A stretch of 64,000 nt of DNA from Mesorhizobium_G sp050247155 (GCA_050247155.1 JBFWUS010000018.1:10418-74417), one strand, 5' to 3'; counted from the first letter of the stretch, positions 8,136 through 16,701 are shown. Translations and numbers: made by a program. Notes: a model not told the origin generated them from the sequence alone.

Positions 8136-8836
8136 CGATGGCGGAAGCGGCGCGCGCTAGACGGGGAAAGGGTCGACCAGACGACGGTCTGCTGGACCGC
8201 GAGCTGGATCACCTGCCACCGGAGGCGCGCTGGCGCGAGTGGATGAACCGCGTCGAGGCGACCATCTTTGCCGCGAGCGAGCCGGTCGACCGCGAGACGC
8301 TGGCGCGGATCGTGGGCAAGAGCTGCAGCATCGATCTCCTGATCGACGACATCCGCGAGGAACTGCGCGGCCGGCCCTATGACCTTGTCGCCGTCGCCGG
8401 CGGCTGGAAGCACCTGACCCGACCTGCCTATGCCGACGCGATCCGCACGGCCGTCGGCGGAAGCGAGCGCGCGGTCGACCTGTCGCAGTTCGAGGTGCTG
8501 GTGCTGATGTGCATCGCCTATTTCCAACCGATCACCCGCGCCGAGCTATCGAGCTTCTTCGGCAAGGAGATCAGCCGCGACCTGATCGGCAATCTTCGCG
8601 GTGCGAACATGATTGCTTCCGGCCCGCGAAGCCCGACGCCCGGCGCGCCCTACACCTATGTCACGACAAAGGACTTCCTGCTGGAGTTCGGGCTCGACAC
8701 GCTTCGGGACCTGCCGGATTTTGAGGCGCTCGAGGACGCAGGACTACTGTCAAAGGAGAAGCTGCTGGCGGGAGAAGTTATGCCGGGTCTTGTTGGTGGC
8801 GACCCGGGCAGCGCCGTTACTGTCATCGACGATTAG
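8132..8836 (+). CDS. scpB: SMC-Scp complex subunit ScpB, plasmid-type
   Basis: A 234-residue ScpB-like protein. It carries tandem winged-helix segments typical of the family: VEATIFAASEPVDRETLARIVG, then LVAVAGGWKHLTRPAYADAIR and FEVLVLMCIAYFQPITRAELSSFFGKEISRDLIGNLR. Chromosomal ScpB binds the SMC/ScpA condensin ring; this accessory paralogue has no adjacent scpA or smc. It is the second gene of a two-gene unit with DUF1403 (4-bp overlap). A DNA-organisation role is inferred from homology only. Confidence 0.8.
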   Translation: MTMAEAARARRGKGRPDDGLLDRELDHLPPEARWREWMNRVEATIFAASEPVDRETLARIVGKSCSIDLLIDDIREELRGRPYDLVAVAGGWKHLTRPAYADAIRTAVGGSERAVDLSQFEVLVLMCIAYFQPITRAELSSFFGKEISRDLIGNLRGANMIASGPRSPTPGAPYTYVTTKDFLLEFGLDTLRDLPDFEALEDAGLLSKEKLLAGEVMPGLVGGDPGSAVTVIDD

Positions 8837-8910
8837 CGACCGCCAGGGAGCACCACACGCTTCATTCATGAACTCGTCGGCACTCACCCAGCCAAGTTGG
8901 GCTCAACATA

Positions 8911-9321
8911 TCAGGTCGGCATTGCGTCAAGCTTCTTTCCCGCTGTCGGCCCCGACTTCAAAGTATAGATTTCCTCGATGTGGATCAGGACTGCGCACTT
9001 GGGCGGCTTCATTCCTGCCTTCTCGGCAAAGGCCAGTGCGTTTTCGAGGGGTAAACCTTCCTCATGGATCTCCGGCCTGCCAACGAAGCGGTATCCATCG
9101 AGCGCCTCGCGATTGATCACCGCGATCGCCATTTTCGATCCGTCGCGAATATTCTGGAGCGTCTGCCCGCCGGTGTTCTCATTGTAGATGAGCGTGTTGT
9201 CGTCATAGACGCGAAGCGAGCGCTTCGGTCCGATGTCCGGCAATCCGTCCTTGCTCACAGTGGCCTGGATCGGCAGCTGTGTGGCGAGGAAGGATTTCAT
9301 GGTGTCGTCGAGCGTATTCAT
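8911..9321 (-). CDS. Pyridoxamine 5'-phosphate oxidase-fold protein
   Basis: A 136-residue split-barrel flavin/cofactor-binding protein (MNTLDDTMKSFLATQLPI). The start at 9321 has a purine-rich ribosome site, GGAAAGAAGAG. The core ATVSKDGLPDIGPKRSLRVYDDNTLIYNENTGGQTLQNI is typical of small PPOX-fold proteins. Members bind FMN, F420 or heme, and the substrate here is unknown. It ends a six-gene minus-strand run with ahpC, ahpD and irr-like genes, suggesting a redox or detoxification role. Confidence 0.75.
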   Translation of the reverse strand: MNTLDDTMKSFLATQLPIQATVSKDGLPDIGPKRSLRVYDDNTLIYNENTGGQTLQNIRDGSKMAIAVINREALDGYRFVGRPEIHEEGLPLENALAFAEKAGMKPPKCAVLIHIEEIYTLKSGPTAGKKLDAMPT

Positions 9322-9341
9322 TTCTCTTCTTTCCAATTTTG

Positions 9342-9920
9342 TCAGGACGCAGTGATCGGGCAATGCGGGCAGTCGGCATCTGCCTGCCTTGCATGCTGGG
9401 CGATCCGGAACACCGAATAAGCAGTGTTGTGCGCCTGATCGGTCACGTTGCTGATGATATTTTCGCCTACCTGTGCCGCCCGCATATGCTGGACGAGGAC
9501 GGCGAGCGCATGTTTGAGGTGTTGCACGCAGGAAACGCGCATCCCCAGAGGCGTTGAGGGTGACTGGGCTGCGAGAAGCAGCCTGTCATAGGCTTTCCTG
9601 TAGAAGACGCCGGCCTGTTCCCGCTCCCCGGTCTTCTCGTGCAGCTCTGCGAGGTTGTGGCAGGAGACATTGTAGATGACCGGCGCCGGAAACGGCACTT
9701 GTCGAATGAGGGCGGCCTCGAACAGTTTCTCCGCCTCGGTAAGCGCGTCGTCATAGGCAGCGCGAGCAAGGAGAATATCTCCTTGGGCGTAGGCTGCGTT
9801 CGCCTGACCCGTCAGCCGCTTCCACCTCTGGTCGCCGCCCGGGAGGACGTTGAACCGGGTTGGAGGTGACGGTGACTTCGCCAGAACAGTGCCAGTTGCA
9901 GGACTGTGATCCATGGCCAT
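9342..9920 (-). CDS. TPR-like protein (DUF2753-type)
   Basis: A 192-residue helical protein with repeat-like segments (RWKRLTGQANAAYAQGDILLARAAYDDALTEAEKLF; YNVSCHNLAELHEKTGEREQAGVFYRKAYDRL) resembling tetratricopeptide repeats. The C-terminus carries CPHC followed by a few residues. It may belong to the DUF2753 family, but this is a recollection of pattern only. It sits 13 bp after ahpC in the same orientation and is probably co-transcribed with the peroxiredoxin genes. Function unknown. Confidence 0.65.
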   Translation of the reverse strand: MAMDHSPATGTVLAKSPSPPTRFNVLPGGDQRWKRLTGQANAAYAQGDILLARAAYDDALTEAEKLFEAALIRQVPFPAPVIYNVSCHNLAELHEKTGEREQAGVFYRKAYDRLLLAAQSPSTPLGMRVSCVQHLKHALAVLVQHMRAAQVGENIISNVTDQAHNTAYSVFRIAQHARQADADCPHCPITAS

Positions 9921-9933
9921 TGCATCCTCCTGC

Positions 9934-10473
9934 TCACGCGGCTTTCAGGACGTCGTCGCCCTTCTGCCAGTTGCAGGGGCAGAGCTCGTCGGTCTGAAAC
10001 GCGTCGAGCACGCGCAGGACCTCCTGCGGGTTGCGGCCGACGCTGAGATCGTTGACCGAAACAAAACGAATGATGCCTTCCGGATCGACGATGAAGGTTG
10101 CGCGCAATGCCACACCTTCTTCCGGATGCAGGACGCCAAGGGCTGTGCTCAGGTCGCGCTTGATGTCGGCGAGCATCGCGAAAGGCAGGTCCTTGAGATC
10201 CGCGTGGTTCTGCCTCCATGCCAGATGCACGAACTCGCTGTCGGTGGAGACGCCGTAGACGACCGCCTCGCGATCGGCGAACTCGCCGTTGAGCTTGCCG
10301 AATGCAGCGATCTCGGTCGGGCATACGAAGGTAAAATCCTTTGGCCAGAAGAAGAAGACCTTCCACTTGCCGGCATCGCTCTCACTGGTGATGCGCGTGA
10401 AGGCGTTTCCGGGCTCTGTCGAGACGACGGCCTGAAGGTCGAAGGCAGGCAGTTTGGCGCCGATGGTCAGCAT
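9934..10473 (-). CDS. ahpC: AhpC-type peroxiredoxin
   Basis: A 2-Cys peroxiredoxin (179 aa) that reduces hydrogen and organic peroxides. The peroxidatic Cys is in DFTFVCPTE and the resolving Cys in DELCPCNW. RATFIVDPEGIIRFV is also conserved. The start at 10473 (MLTIGAKLPAF) removes 29 upstream residues that do not fit the family. The ahpD gene immediately upstream and the absence of an ahpF suggest the AhpC-AhpD pairing known from mycobacteria, in which AhpD recycles AhpC. Confidence 0.92.
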   Translation of the reverse strand: MLTIGAKLPAFDLQAVVSTEPGNAFTRITSESDAGKWKVFFFWPKDFTFVCPTEIAAFGKLNGEFADREAVVYGVSTDSEFVHLAWRQNHADLKDLPFAMLADIKRDLSTALGVLHPEEGVALRATFIVDPEGIIRFVSVNDLSVGRNPQEVLRVLDAFQTDELCPCNWQKGDDVLKAA

Positions 10474-10598
10474 GAAGATAAAGTCCTTTCCTGGTAATGT
10501 CGTTGGTTCCGGATGAGGCAAAGCGGTTCCACCCGCCCCATCCGGCATGGCGGCCCGCAATTCTCCTGTTGTGCGTTCGTGCCGTCAGGCAGCGCGTG

Positions 10599-11198
10599 CT
10601 ATGCGGCGTTCGCGCTCACCTTCATTTCAGCTCGAGCCACTGGCGCGGATATGGCCAGAGTTGGCTCTGGATCGGGATCGAGCACAGTGGCGGCCGCATG
10701 GATCACCGCGGCGATGCGAATTGCGGCCTGCGCCACCTGAGCCGGTGCGCCATGCCTTTTCGCTCCTTCGACATGGGCTTTCGTGCAGCCTTCGCATCCT
10801 TTGACAACGGAGGCGGCGAGTCCAAACAGTTCGAAGTCCAGCGGCGGTGCGCCGTGTTTGGTCAGGCCGTTCATTCGTAGTCCTGCCGGCAGGCGCGACA
10901 ACTCCGCATCTCCCGCCATGTGGATGGCTCGGTAGTAGATGTTGGTCATCGCCATGATGGCTGCCGCCGTTCGGGCGGCCGCTGCGGTTGGCTCATCGAT
11001 CATGAACTTTGCCTCCTGTTCGACAGCGCCAAGCACTGTACGATTCCTGCTGGCGATCGAGGCCGCGATTGCGCAACCCCATTTCTGACTCGGCGACAGA
11101 TCAGTGACGGCGTCCGGTCCGAGCAGCGATGCGAGATTGATCTTGATGTCTCGCGCGTAGTCGGGGAGCGACTGTCGTAATTCTTCGAGGGGACTCAT
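10599..11198 (-). CDS. ahpD: AhpD-like alkylhydroperoxidase (carboxymuconolactone decarboxylase fold)
   Basis: A 199-residue AhpD-family protein. The active-site motif is visible as VVKGCEGCTKAHVEGAKRHG, containing the CxxC pair and the downstream His. AhpD reduces oxidised AhpC with lipoamide-linked electrons in characterised systems. Its ATG overlaps the stop of the upstream Irr-like regulator by 4 bp, and ahpC follows 125 bp downstream, so regulator, ahpD and ahpC form one unit. Confidence 0.9.
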   Translation of the reverse strand: MSPLEELRQSLPDYARDIKINLASLLGPDAVTDLSPSQKWGCAIAASIASRNRTVLGAVEQEAKFMIDEPTAAAARTAAAIMAMTNIYYRAIHMAGDAELSRLPAGLRMNGLTKHGAPPLDFELFGLAASVVKGCEGCTKAHVEGAKRHGAPAQVAQAAIRIAAVIHAAATVLDPDPEPTLAISAPVARAEMKVSANAA

Positions 11199-11782
11199 TT
11201 AGATACTTTCACAAGCAAGGGGTCGATTCCTGGTGGGAGGTCGAGGGTTGCTGCGCATTGTCCGCAACGGGTGCATTTCCGCCCGCAGGACGTAGCCGCA
11301 GCCAGCTCTGCTTTGCGCAGGCGGATGACGACATCGACGCCGGCAATCTCGTATCCGCTCGGTGGCGGGGGCAGGGCGACAAACCGGATCGAGTTTTCGG
11401 GGACGTCGAAAATCCGGTCTTCGGATTCGATGTAGAAATGATGGTGATCGCCGGCGTCGGTGTCGAAGTAATTTCGCCCTCCATTAACGGCCACCTTGCG
11501 CACCAGTCCCGCTTCGGCGAACTGATTGAGCGTGTTGTAGACAGTGGCAAGCGACAGCTGAATTCCGCGATCTACTGCGTCGCGATGCAGATCGTCAGCC
11601 GTTACATGACAGTGCTCGTCCCGAAACAGCAGCTTTCCAAGTGCCAGTCGCTGCCGAGTCGGCCGTAGCCCGGCGTGGCGCAGGATTGCCGCGGCAGCTC
11701 CTGACTTTGCTAATTCGATGTCTCGTTCGATCTGCAGGCGCTTTCGGGTTTCTTCTGGAACAAGGAGCATCTGGATAACCAT
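11195..11782 (-). CDS. Fur-family regulator, Irr-like (copy 1)
   Basis: A 195-residue Fur-superfamily regulator closely resembling rhizobial Irr: LRPTRQRLALGKLLF, SLATVYNTLNQFAEAGLVRKVAV, YFDTDAGDHHHFYIESEDRIFDVPENSIR. The HHH stretch corresponds to the heme/metal-binding motif of Irr. A C-terminal tail (about 35 residues) with CGRKCTRCGQC is added, giving four cysteines that could bind metal. It overlaps ahpD by 4 bp, which suggests that peroxide or heme/iron status controls ahpDC. Confidence 0.88.
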   Translation of the reverse strand: MVIQMLLVPEETRKRLQIERDIELAKSGAAAAILRHAGLRPTRQRLALGKLLFRDEHCHVTADDLHRDAVDRGIQLSLATVYNTLNQFAEAGLVRKVAVNGGRNYFDTDAGDHHHFYIESEDRIFDVPENSIRFVALPPPPSGYEIAGVDVVIRLRKAELAAATSCGRKCTRCGQCAATLDLPPGIDPLLVKVSK

Positions 11783-11814
11783 CCGGTCTGTCGGGAGTGT
11801 CGGTCGAAGTCGAA

Positions 11815-12285
11815 CTAGGCGGCCGCTTCGTTCGAAGGTTTGCGTCGCACCCGCATGAGGACGTCGACGCTGACCAATTCGTAGCCGTCGGGTGGCGGCG
11901 GCAGATCGGCAATGCTGACCCGATCAGCCGGCAGGTCCATCAGCCTGTCCTCATCTTCGGCATAGACATGATGATGGTGGTCGAGTTGCGTATCGAAATA
12001 CGCCGTCGATCCGTAGATCGGAACGCGGCGCAGGAGACCCGCCTCGCTGAAATCCTTCAATGCCCTGTAGACACTGCTGATCGAGCCGGGCGCACCAGCC
12101 TGTACGAGTTCGGCATAAAGTCCCTCAGCCGAAACGTGTCTCCCATCCTGTCCGAACAGCAAGTTAGTCAGGGCGGCACGCTGTCGCGTCACACGGAACC
12201 TCGTGTCCGCGAGCAGTTCCCGAGCTGATGCGGCATCTCCAATGGCCACGGCGCCGTTGAGGTTTTCGGACCTGATCGCGACCAT
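11815..12285 (-). CDS. Fur-family regulator, Irr-like (copy 2)
   Basis: A 156-residue relative of the preceding Irr-like gene: RVTRQRAALTNLLF, SISSVYRALKDFSEAGLLRRVPI, YFDTQLDHHHHVYAEDEDRLMDLP, ending in a DVLMRVRRK segment. The start at 12285 (MVAIRSENL) is chosen over an upstream ATG because it removes 14 basic residues overlapping the promoter. It is the first gene of the minus-strand regulator/peroxiredoxin run and is divergent from sitABCD. Mur-box-like repeats lie between the two, so both directions may answer to metal status. Confidence 0.86.
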   Translation of the reverse strand: MVAIRSENLNGAVAIGDAASARELLADTRFRVTRQRAALTNLLFGQDGRHVSAEGLYAELVQAGAPGSISSVYRALKDFSEAGLLRRVPIYGSTAYFDTQLDHHHHVYAEDEDRLMDLPADRVSIADLPPPPDGYELVSVDVLMRVRRKPSNEAAA

Positions 12286-12310
12286 CTGTATTCCTCCCCG
12301 ACGATTCCTG

Positions 12311-12332
12311 TTGCAATTCACTCGCAATTGCA
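12311..12332. promoter_or_regulatory. Mur-box-like site 1
   Basis: The sequence TTGCAATTCACTCGCAATTG with CA following lies in the divergent gap between the irr-like gene and sitA. It resembles the Mur-responsive sequence of rhizobial sit promoters (TGCAATT-N-CGCAA type). A near copy starts exactly 100 bp further on. Confidence 0.6.
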
Positions 12333-12410
12333 GGATATGGGAAAAGTCGTTCCCGTCAACCCTTATTGCAAATGACTCTGAAAAGCATTTAGGAGAGACG
12401 TCGGAATAAG

Positions 12411-12432
12411 ATGCAATTCAGTCGTAATCGCA
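12411..12432. promoter_or_regulatory. Mur-box-like site 2
   Basis: ATGCAATTCAGTCGTAATCG with CA following lies 14 bp before the sitA ATG and is a variant of the site at 12311. Together with a partial ATTGCAAATGA element at 12365, it suggests Mur/Fur control of sitABCD. Binding is inferred. Confidence 0.55.
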
Positions 12433-12445
12433 AAAGGAGACATCG

Positions 12446-13360
12446 ATGTTCGACAGGGTAAGGCGGTCGGTTCTGGCCGGAATGATGGGGGCGGCGCTTG
12501 CGGCCGTGTTGTCGGCAGCGCCAGCCGCAGCCCAGGAGAAGTTCAAGGCGGTGACGACCTTCACGGTCATCGCGGATATCGCCCAGAACGTTGCAGGTGA
12601 CGCCGCGATCGTGGAATCGATCACCAAGCCGGGCGCCGAGATTCACAACTATCAGCCGACGCCAGGCGACATTCAGCGTGCGCAGGGCGCGCAGCTGATT
12701 CTCTGGAACGGACTCAACCTCGAATTGTGGTTCGAGAAGTTCTTCGCGAACCTCAAGGACGTTCCCGGGGTCACCGTCTCCGATGGTGTCGAGCCGATGG
12801 GTATTGCGGAAGGGCCATATACCGGCAAGCCTAACCCACATGCCTGGATGTCGCCGACGGCGGCGCTGATCTATGTCGACAATATCCGCGACGCCTTCGT
12901 CAAGTATGACCCGGCCAATGCCGAAACGTACAAGGCCAATGCGGATGCCTATAAGGCCAAGATCACTGCTGTCATCGACCCGATCAAGGCGGAGCTCGAC
13001 AAGGTTCCCGAAGACAAGCGCTGGCTGGTGTCGAGCGAGGGCGCATTCTCCTATCTCGCTCGCGATTTCGGGCTGAAGGAGCTTTATCTGTGGCCGATCA
13101 ATGCTGACCAGCAGGGTACGCCCCAGCAGGTCCGCAAGGTGATCGACGCCGTGAAGGCAAACGGCATCACCGTGGTTTTCTCTGAAAGCACGATCTCTTC
13201 CGCTCCGGCCGAGCAAGTGGCCCGAGAGACCGGCGCAAAATATGGCGGCGTCCTCTATGTCGACTCGCTGACGGAAGCCGACGGGGCGGTTCCCACCTAC
13301 ATCGACCTGCTCCGCGTCACCTCGGACACCATCGCCAAAGGCCTGGCGCCATCGTCCTGA
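12446..13360 (+). CDS. sitA: Manganese/iron ABC transporter, periplasmic binding protein SitA
   Basis: The 304-residue zinc/manganese/iron-class solute-binding protein of a SitABCD importer. An N-terminal signal peptide (MFDRVRRSVLAGMMGAALAAVL, cleavage after AAA/Q) is followed by metal-binding segments: EIHNYQPTPGD (His), NPHAWMSP (His), a mid-protein Glu in VSSEGAFSYLARDFGL, and VDSLTEADGAVPTYIDLL (Asp). It is the first gene of sitABCD. Mur-box-like sites directly upstream point to repression by manganese. Confidence 0.92.
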   Translation: MFDRVRRSVLAGMMGAALAAVLSAAPAAAQEKFKAVTTFTVIADIAQNVAGDAAIVESITKPGAEIHNYQPTPGDIQRAQGAQLILWNGLNLELWFEKFFANLKDVPGVTVSDGVEPMGIAEGPYTGKPNPHAWMSPTAALIYVDNIRDAFVKYDPANAETYKANADAYKAKITAVIDPIKAELDKVPEDKRWLVSSEGAFSYLARDFGLKELYLWPINADQQGTPQQVRKVIDAVKANGITVVFSESTISSAPAEQVARETGAKYGGVLYVDSLTEADGAVPTYIDLLRVTSDTIAKGLAPSS

Positions 13361-13381
13361 CCTTCGTCCTCCCAGGACTGA

Positions 13382-13403
13382 CGGCCCCGCCTTCGGGCGG
13401 GGT
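13382..13403 (+). terminator. GC-rich stem-loop between sitA and sitB
   Basis: GCCCCGCC-TTCG-GGCGGGGT forms a strong hairpin with a UUCG-like tetraloop 21 bp after the sitA stop. It lacks a long T-run, so it more likely stabilises the sitA part of the mRNA or partly attenuates sitBCD, as is common after binding-protein genes. Confidence 0.6.
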
Positions 13404-13438
13404 CAATCCGTTCAAACCGACACAAAGGGAATAGTTAA

Positions 13439-14347
13439 ATGAACGCTCTGCCCGGCTGGCAGGACCACGCCTCTTCCGGTTCTGAAGGGGCCGGGATTTT
13501 CGTTGATGGTGCTACCGTCACCTATCGCAACGGCCACACCGCGCTTCGTGACGCGAACTTCCGCATCCCGACCGGTACGATTGCAGCGCTTGTCGGCGTC
13601 AATGGTTCCGGCAAATCGACCCTCTTCAAGGCCATCATGGGTTTCGTCCGGCTTGCCAAGGGCGAGATCAGGGTTCTCGGCATGCCGGTGGATGAGGCGC
13701 TGCGCAGGAACCTCGTCGCCTATGTCCCGCAGGCGGAGGAAGTCGACTGGAATTTCCCGGTGCTGGTCGAAGACGTCGTGATGATGGGCCGCTATGGCCA
13801 TATGGGCATGATGCGCCTGCCGAAAGCTGCCGATCACGATGCCGTGTCGAAGGCGCTTGCCCGCGTCAACATGAGTGAATTCCGCAAGCGACAGATCGGC
13901 GAATTGTCGGGAGGACAGAAGAAGCGCGTCTTTCTTGCCCGAGCTCTGGCGCAGGACGGACGCGTCATCCTGCTCGACGAGCCTTTCACTGGCGTCGACG
14001 TTAAAACCGAGGACCAGATCATCAAGCTGCTTCGTGAGTTGCGCGACGAGGGTCGCGTGATGCTGGTCTCGACCCACAATCTCGGCTCCGTGCCGGAGTT
14101 CTGCGATCGGACCATCCTGATCAAGGGGACGGTGCTCGCCTATGGCCCGACAGTCGAGACCTTCACACAGGAAAACTTGGAGCAGGCATTCGGGGGCGTT
14201 CTGCGCCACTTCGTTCTGAATGAGGCCAATGGCGGCAAGCCGCACGCGATCGGCGTGATCACCGACGACGAGCGGCCGCTTATTCTTCAGGGCGGCAAGG
14301 CGACAAGCCGCAAACCGGAACAAGCCAGCGGAGGCCGGAGCGAATGA
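13439..14347 (+). CDS. sitB: Manganese/iron ABC transporter, ATP-binding protein SitB
   Basis: A 302-residue ABC ATPase. Walker A GVNGSGKST, Q-loop VPQAEEVDWNFPV, signature LSGGQKKR, Walker B VILLDEPF and switch His in VSTHNLGSVPEFCD are all present. A 50-residue C-terminal tail follows the ATPase core. It overlaps sitC by 4 bp (ATGA) and powers uptake through SitC/SitD. Confidence 0.92.
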   Translation: MNALPGWQDHASSGSEGAGIFVDGATVTYRNGHTALRDANFRIPTGTIAALVGVNGSGKSTLFKAIMGFVRLAKGEIRVLGMPVDEALRRNLVAYVPQAEEVDWNFPVLVEDVVMMGRYGHMGMMRLPKAADHDAVSKALARVNMSEFRKRQIGELSGGQKKRVFLARALAQDGRVILLDEPFTGVDVKTEDQIIKLLRELRDEGRVMLVSTHNLGSVPEFCDRTILIKGTVLAYGPTVETFTQENLEQAFGGVLRHFVLNEANGGKPHAIGVITDDERPLILQGGKATSRKPEQASGGRSE

Positions 14348-15201
14348 CCAGCCTCCTCGAACCCTTCACCTATGATTACATGCTGAACGCCATGTGGGTT
14401 TCAGCTTTGGTCGGCGGCGTCTGCGCCTTCCTGTCATGCTATTTAATGCTCAAGGGCTGGTCGCTGATCGGCGATGCGCTGTCGCACTCCATCGTACCGG
14501 GCGTCGCTGGCGCCTACATGCTCGGCCTTCCCTTTGCCATTGGCGCCTTTTTCTCGGGCGGACTGGCGGCGGCGGCGATGCTCTTCCTCAACCAGCGCAC
14601 CAAGCTGAAAGAAGACGCCATCATCGGCCTGATCTTCTCCGCCTTCTTCGGCCTCGGCCTGTTCATGGTGTCGATCTCGCCGACATCGGTGAACATCCAG
14701 ACCATCGTACTCGGCAACATCCTCGCCATCACGCCAGGCGATACGCTGCAACTCGCCATTATCGGCTTCGTCTCGCTGGCGATCCTGCTGGTCAAGTGGA
14801 AGGATCTGATGGTCGTATTTTTCGATGAGAGCCATGCGCGCTCCATCGGCCTCAATCCGACGGCGCTCAAGATCATGTTCTTTACGCTGCTATCGGCCTC
14901 GACGGTTGCGGCACTTCAGACCGTCGGCGCGTTCCTCGTCATCTGCATGGTGGTGACGCCTGGTGCTACAGCTTACCTGCTGACCGACCGCTTTCCCCGG
15001 CTCCTCGTCATCTCCGTGGCGATCGGCGCGATCACCAGCTTCACGGGCGCCTATGCGAGCTATTTCCTCGATGGCGCCACCGGCGGCATCATCGTCTGCC
15101 TGCAAACGCTGATCTTCCTGATCGCATTCATGTTTGCGCCCAAGCACGGAATGCTCGCCGCCCGCCGCCGTGCGGCGCAAGCACTGGAGGCAGGGCTATG
15201 A
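14344..15201 (+). CDS. sitC: Manganese/iron ABC transporter, permease SitC
   Basis: A 285-residue permease of the ABC-3 family with about eight membrane segments. The region LKGWSLIGDALSHSIVPGVAGAY and the MVVTPGATAYLLTDRFP loop are family hallmarks. It overlaps sitB by 4 bp at its start and sitD by 4 bp at its end. SitC and SitD are paralogues that form the transmembrane pore. Confidence 0.92.
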   Translation: MTSLLEPFTYDYMLNAMWVSALVGGVCAFLSCYLMLKGWSLIGDALSHSIVPGVAGAYMLGLPFAIGAFFSGGLAAAAMLFLNQRTKLKEDAIIGLIFSAFFGLGLFMVSISPTSVNIQTIVLGNILAITPGDTLQLAIIGFVSLAILLVKWKDLMVVFFDESHARSIGLNPTALKIMFFTLLSASTVAALQTVGAFLVICMVVTPGATAYLLTDRFPRLLVISVAIGAITSFTGAYASYFLDGATGGIIVCLQTLIFLIAFMFAPKHGMLAARRRAAQALEAGL

Positions 15202-16043
15202 CCTTCATCGACACGCTTCTCACGCCCTTCCAATTCGACTTCATGGTCAACGCGCTGATCATATCGGTGCTGGTCGCCATCCCGATGGCGCTGCTCTCCT
15301 GCTTCCTCGTCCTCAAGGGCTGGTCGCTGATGGGCGACGCGATCTCTCATGCCGTGTTCCCCGGCGTGGTGATCGCCTACATCGTCGGCTTCCCCTATGC
15401 GATCGGCGCTTTCATCGCCGGTATGTTCTGCGCGATCGCCACCGGGTTCCTGAAAGACAACAGCCGCATCAAACAGGATACGGTGATGGGTATCGTCTTC
15501 TCGGGCATGTTCGGCTTTGGGCTGGTTCTCTACGTCAAGATCCAGTCCGACGTTCATCTCGACCACATCCTGTTCGGCGACATGCTCGGCGTCTCCTGGC
15601 GCGACATCGGCGAATCGGCCGTCATCGCCGCGATCACGGCCGGCATCATCGGCATCAAGTGGAAGGACTTCCTGCTTCACGCGTTTGATCCTGCGCAGGC
15701 GCGCGCGGTCGGCCTACGCGTCAATCTTCTGCATTATGGACTGCTCTGCCTGATCTCACTGACCATCGTCGGTGCGTTGCAGGCTGTTGGTATCATCCTG
15801 GCCATCGCCATGCTGATTGCGCCAGGCGCCATTGCCTTCCTGCTGACGCGGAAGTTCAGCACGATGCTCCTGCTCTCCGTGACCGTGGCGGCCGTCGGCT
15901 CCTTCCTCGGCGTCTATCTGTCGTTCTTCATCGACAGCGCGCCCGCGCCGACCATCGTGCTCCTGCTCTCTATCGTCTTCGTGCTCGCCTTCATTCACGC
16001 CACGCGTAAGGCGGCGCGCGTCGAAAGCTCCCAGGCGGCATGA
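15198..16043 (+). CDS. sitD: Manganese/iron ABC transporter, permease SitD
   Basis: A 281-residue ABC-3 permease paralogous to SitC (LKGWSLMGDAISHAVFPGVVIAY; MLIAPGAIAFLLTRKFS). It is translationally coupled to sitC by a 4-bp overlap. As the last gene of sitABCD, it is followed by a 106-bp gap that contains no clear terminator T-run before the next reading frame. Its role is transport of Mn(II), and possibly Fe(II), across the inner membrane. Confidence 0.92.
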   Translation: MTFIDTLLTPFQFDFMVNALIISVLVAIPMALLSCFLVLKGWSLMGDAISHAVFPGVVIAYIVGFPYAIGAFIAGMFCAIATGFLKDNSRIKQDTVMGIVFSGMFGFGLVLYVKIQSDVHLDHILFGDMLGVSWRDIGESAVIAAITAGIIGIKWKDFLLHAFDPAQARAVGLRVNLLHYGLLCLISLTIVGALQAVGIILAIAMLIAPGAIAFLLTRKFSTMLLLSVTVAAVGSFLGVYLSFFIDSAPAPTIVLLLSIVFVLAFIHATRKAARVESSQAA

Positions 16044-16149
16044 CGTCCGCTCCTGCTCGATCTGGCTTCTGGGCCGGGTCGAGCCCAATGGCTCCCCGGC
16101 AAATGGCGACGGAGACCGTATTTTCCAGACAGACACATATGAGGACAAC

Positions 16150-16701
16150 ATGATCATGGGAGGACGACGTACACGAGAAGCCCAACAGCAGGCCGAGCGG
16201 CTTAGCAGAACGCGCCTGTCGTACCAGCCGCATATGCCAGCGCTGGCGCGTGTCATCATGGGCTCGCGCATGTTCCAGCGCCTGATGGACCGGCTCGATA
16301 CGCGTGAAGGGGCAGCGCGCGGGGATATCCAGCCAGCCCGAGAGCCCGCGCCGCGCCGCGCCAGCGATCGGCTCCTGCCGGAAAAAGGTCCGTTCGTGCC
16401 GCGTCTGCATCCATTGGGTGGCCTCATATTCCGCACGCGTGTCGTACAGCGTGCTCTCGGCGGAGCGTTTGCCGGAGCGGATGCGCCAGTCGAAACGGCG
16501 GCAACAGACGCCAAGGCCAATGAGAAGCCGCCGGCCGACTCCGGAGAAGACCGAAGTCCGGGCCCCCGATACGACGATTGCAGCGTGAGCCGCGACTCCC
16601 AGGAAGGAAGGGAACTGAGTGACGCAGAGCTTCGCGTCCTTCGGCAGAAAGCTCTAATTTCCTCCTTACTGCACTCTTCAATACGGTGGGGCGGACGTTG
16701 A
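16150..16701 (+). CDS. Hypothetical protein, Arg/Ala-rich, translationally coupled to the CNNM gene
   Basis: A 183-residue protein I do not recognise. It starts after a good ribosome site (GAGGACAAC-ATG) and its TGA overlaps the ATG of the next gene in TGATG, which supports real translation. The first 60 residues are basic and helical (TREAQQQAERLSRTRLSYQPHMPALARVIMGSRMFQRL); the middle is Pro/Arg-rich and probably disordered; no signal peptide or membrane segment is visible. A peripheral partner of the downstream membrane protein is only a guess. Confidence 0.5.
   Translation: MIMGGRRTREAQQQAERLSRTRLSYQPHMPALARVIMGSRMFQRLMDRLDTREGAARGDIQPAREPAPRRASDRLLPEKGPFVPRLHPLGGLIFRTRVVQRALGGAFAGADAPVETAATDAKANEKPPADSGEDRSPGPRYDDCSVSRDSQEGRELSDAELRVLRQKALISSLLHSSIRWGGR

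Noticed and set aside
16044..16149. Possible manganese riboswitch or terminator between sitD and the next gene
   Set aside because: Short GC-rich pairings exist but no conserved core or T-run is present.
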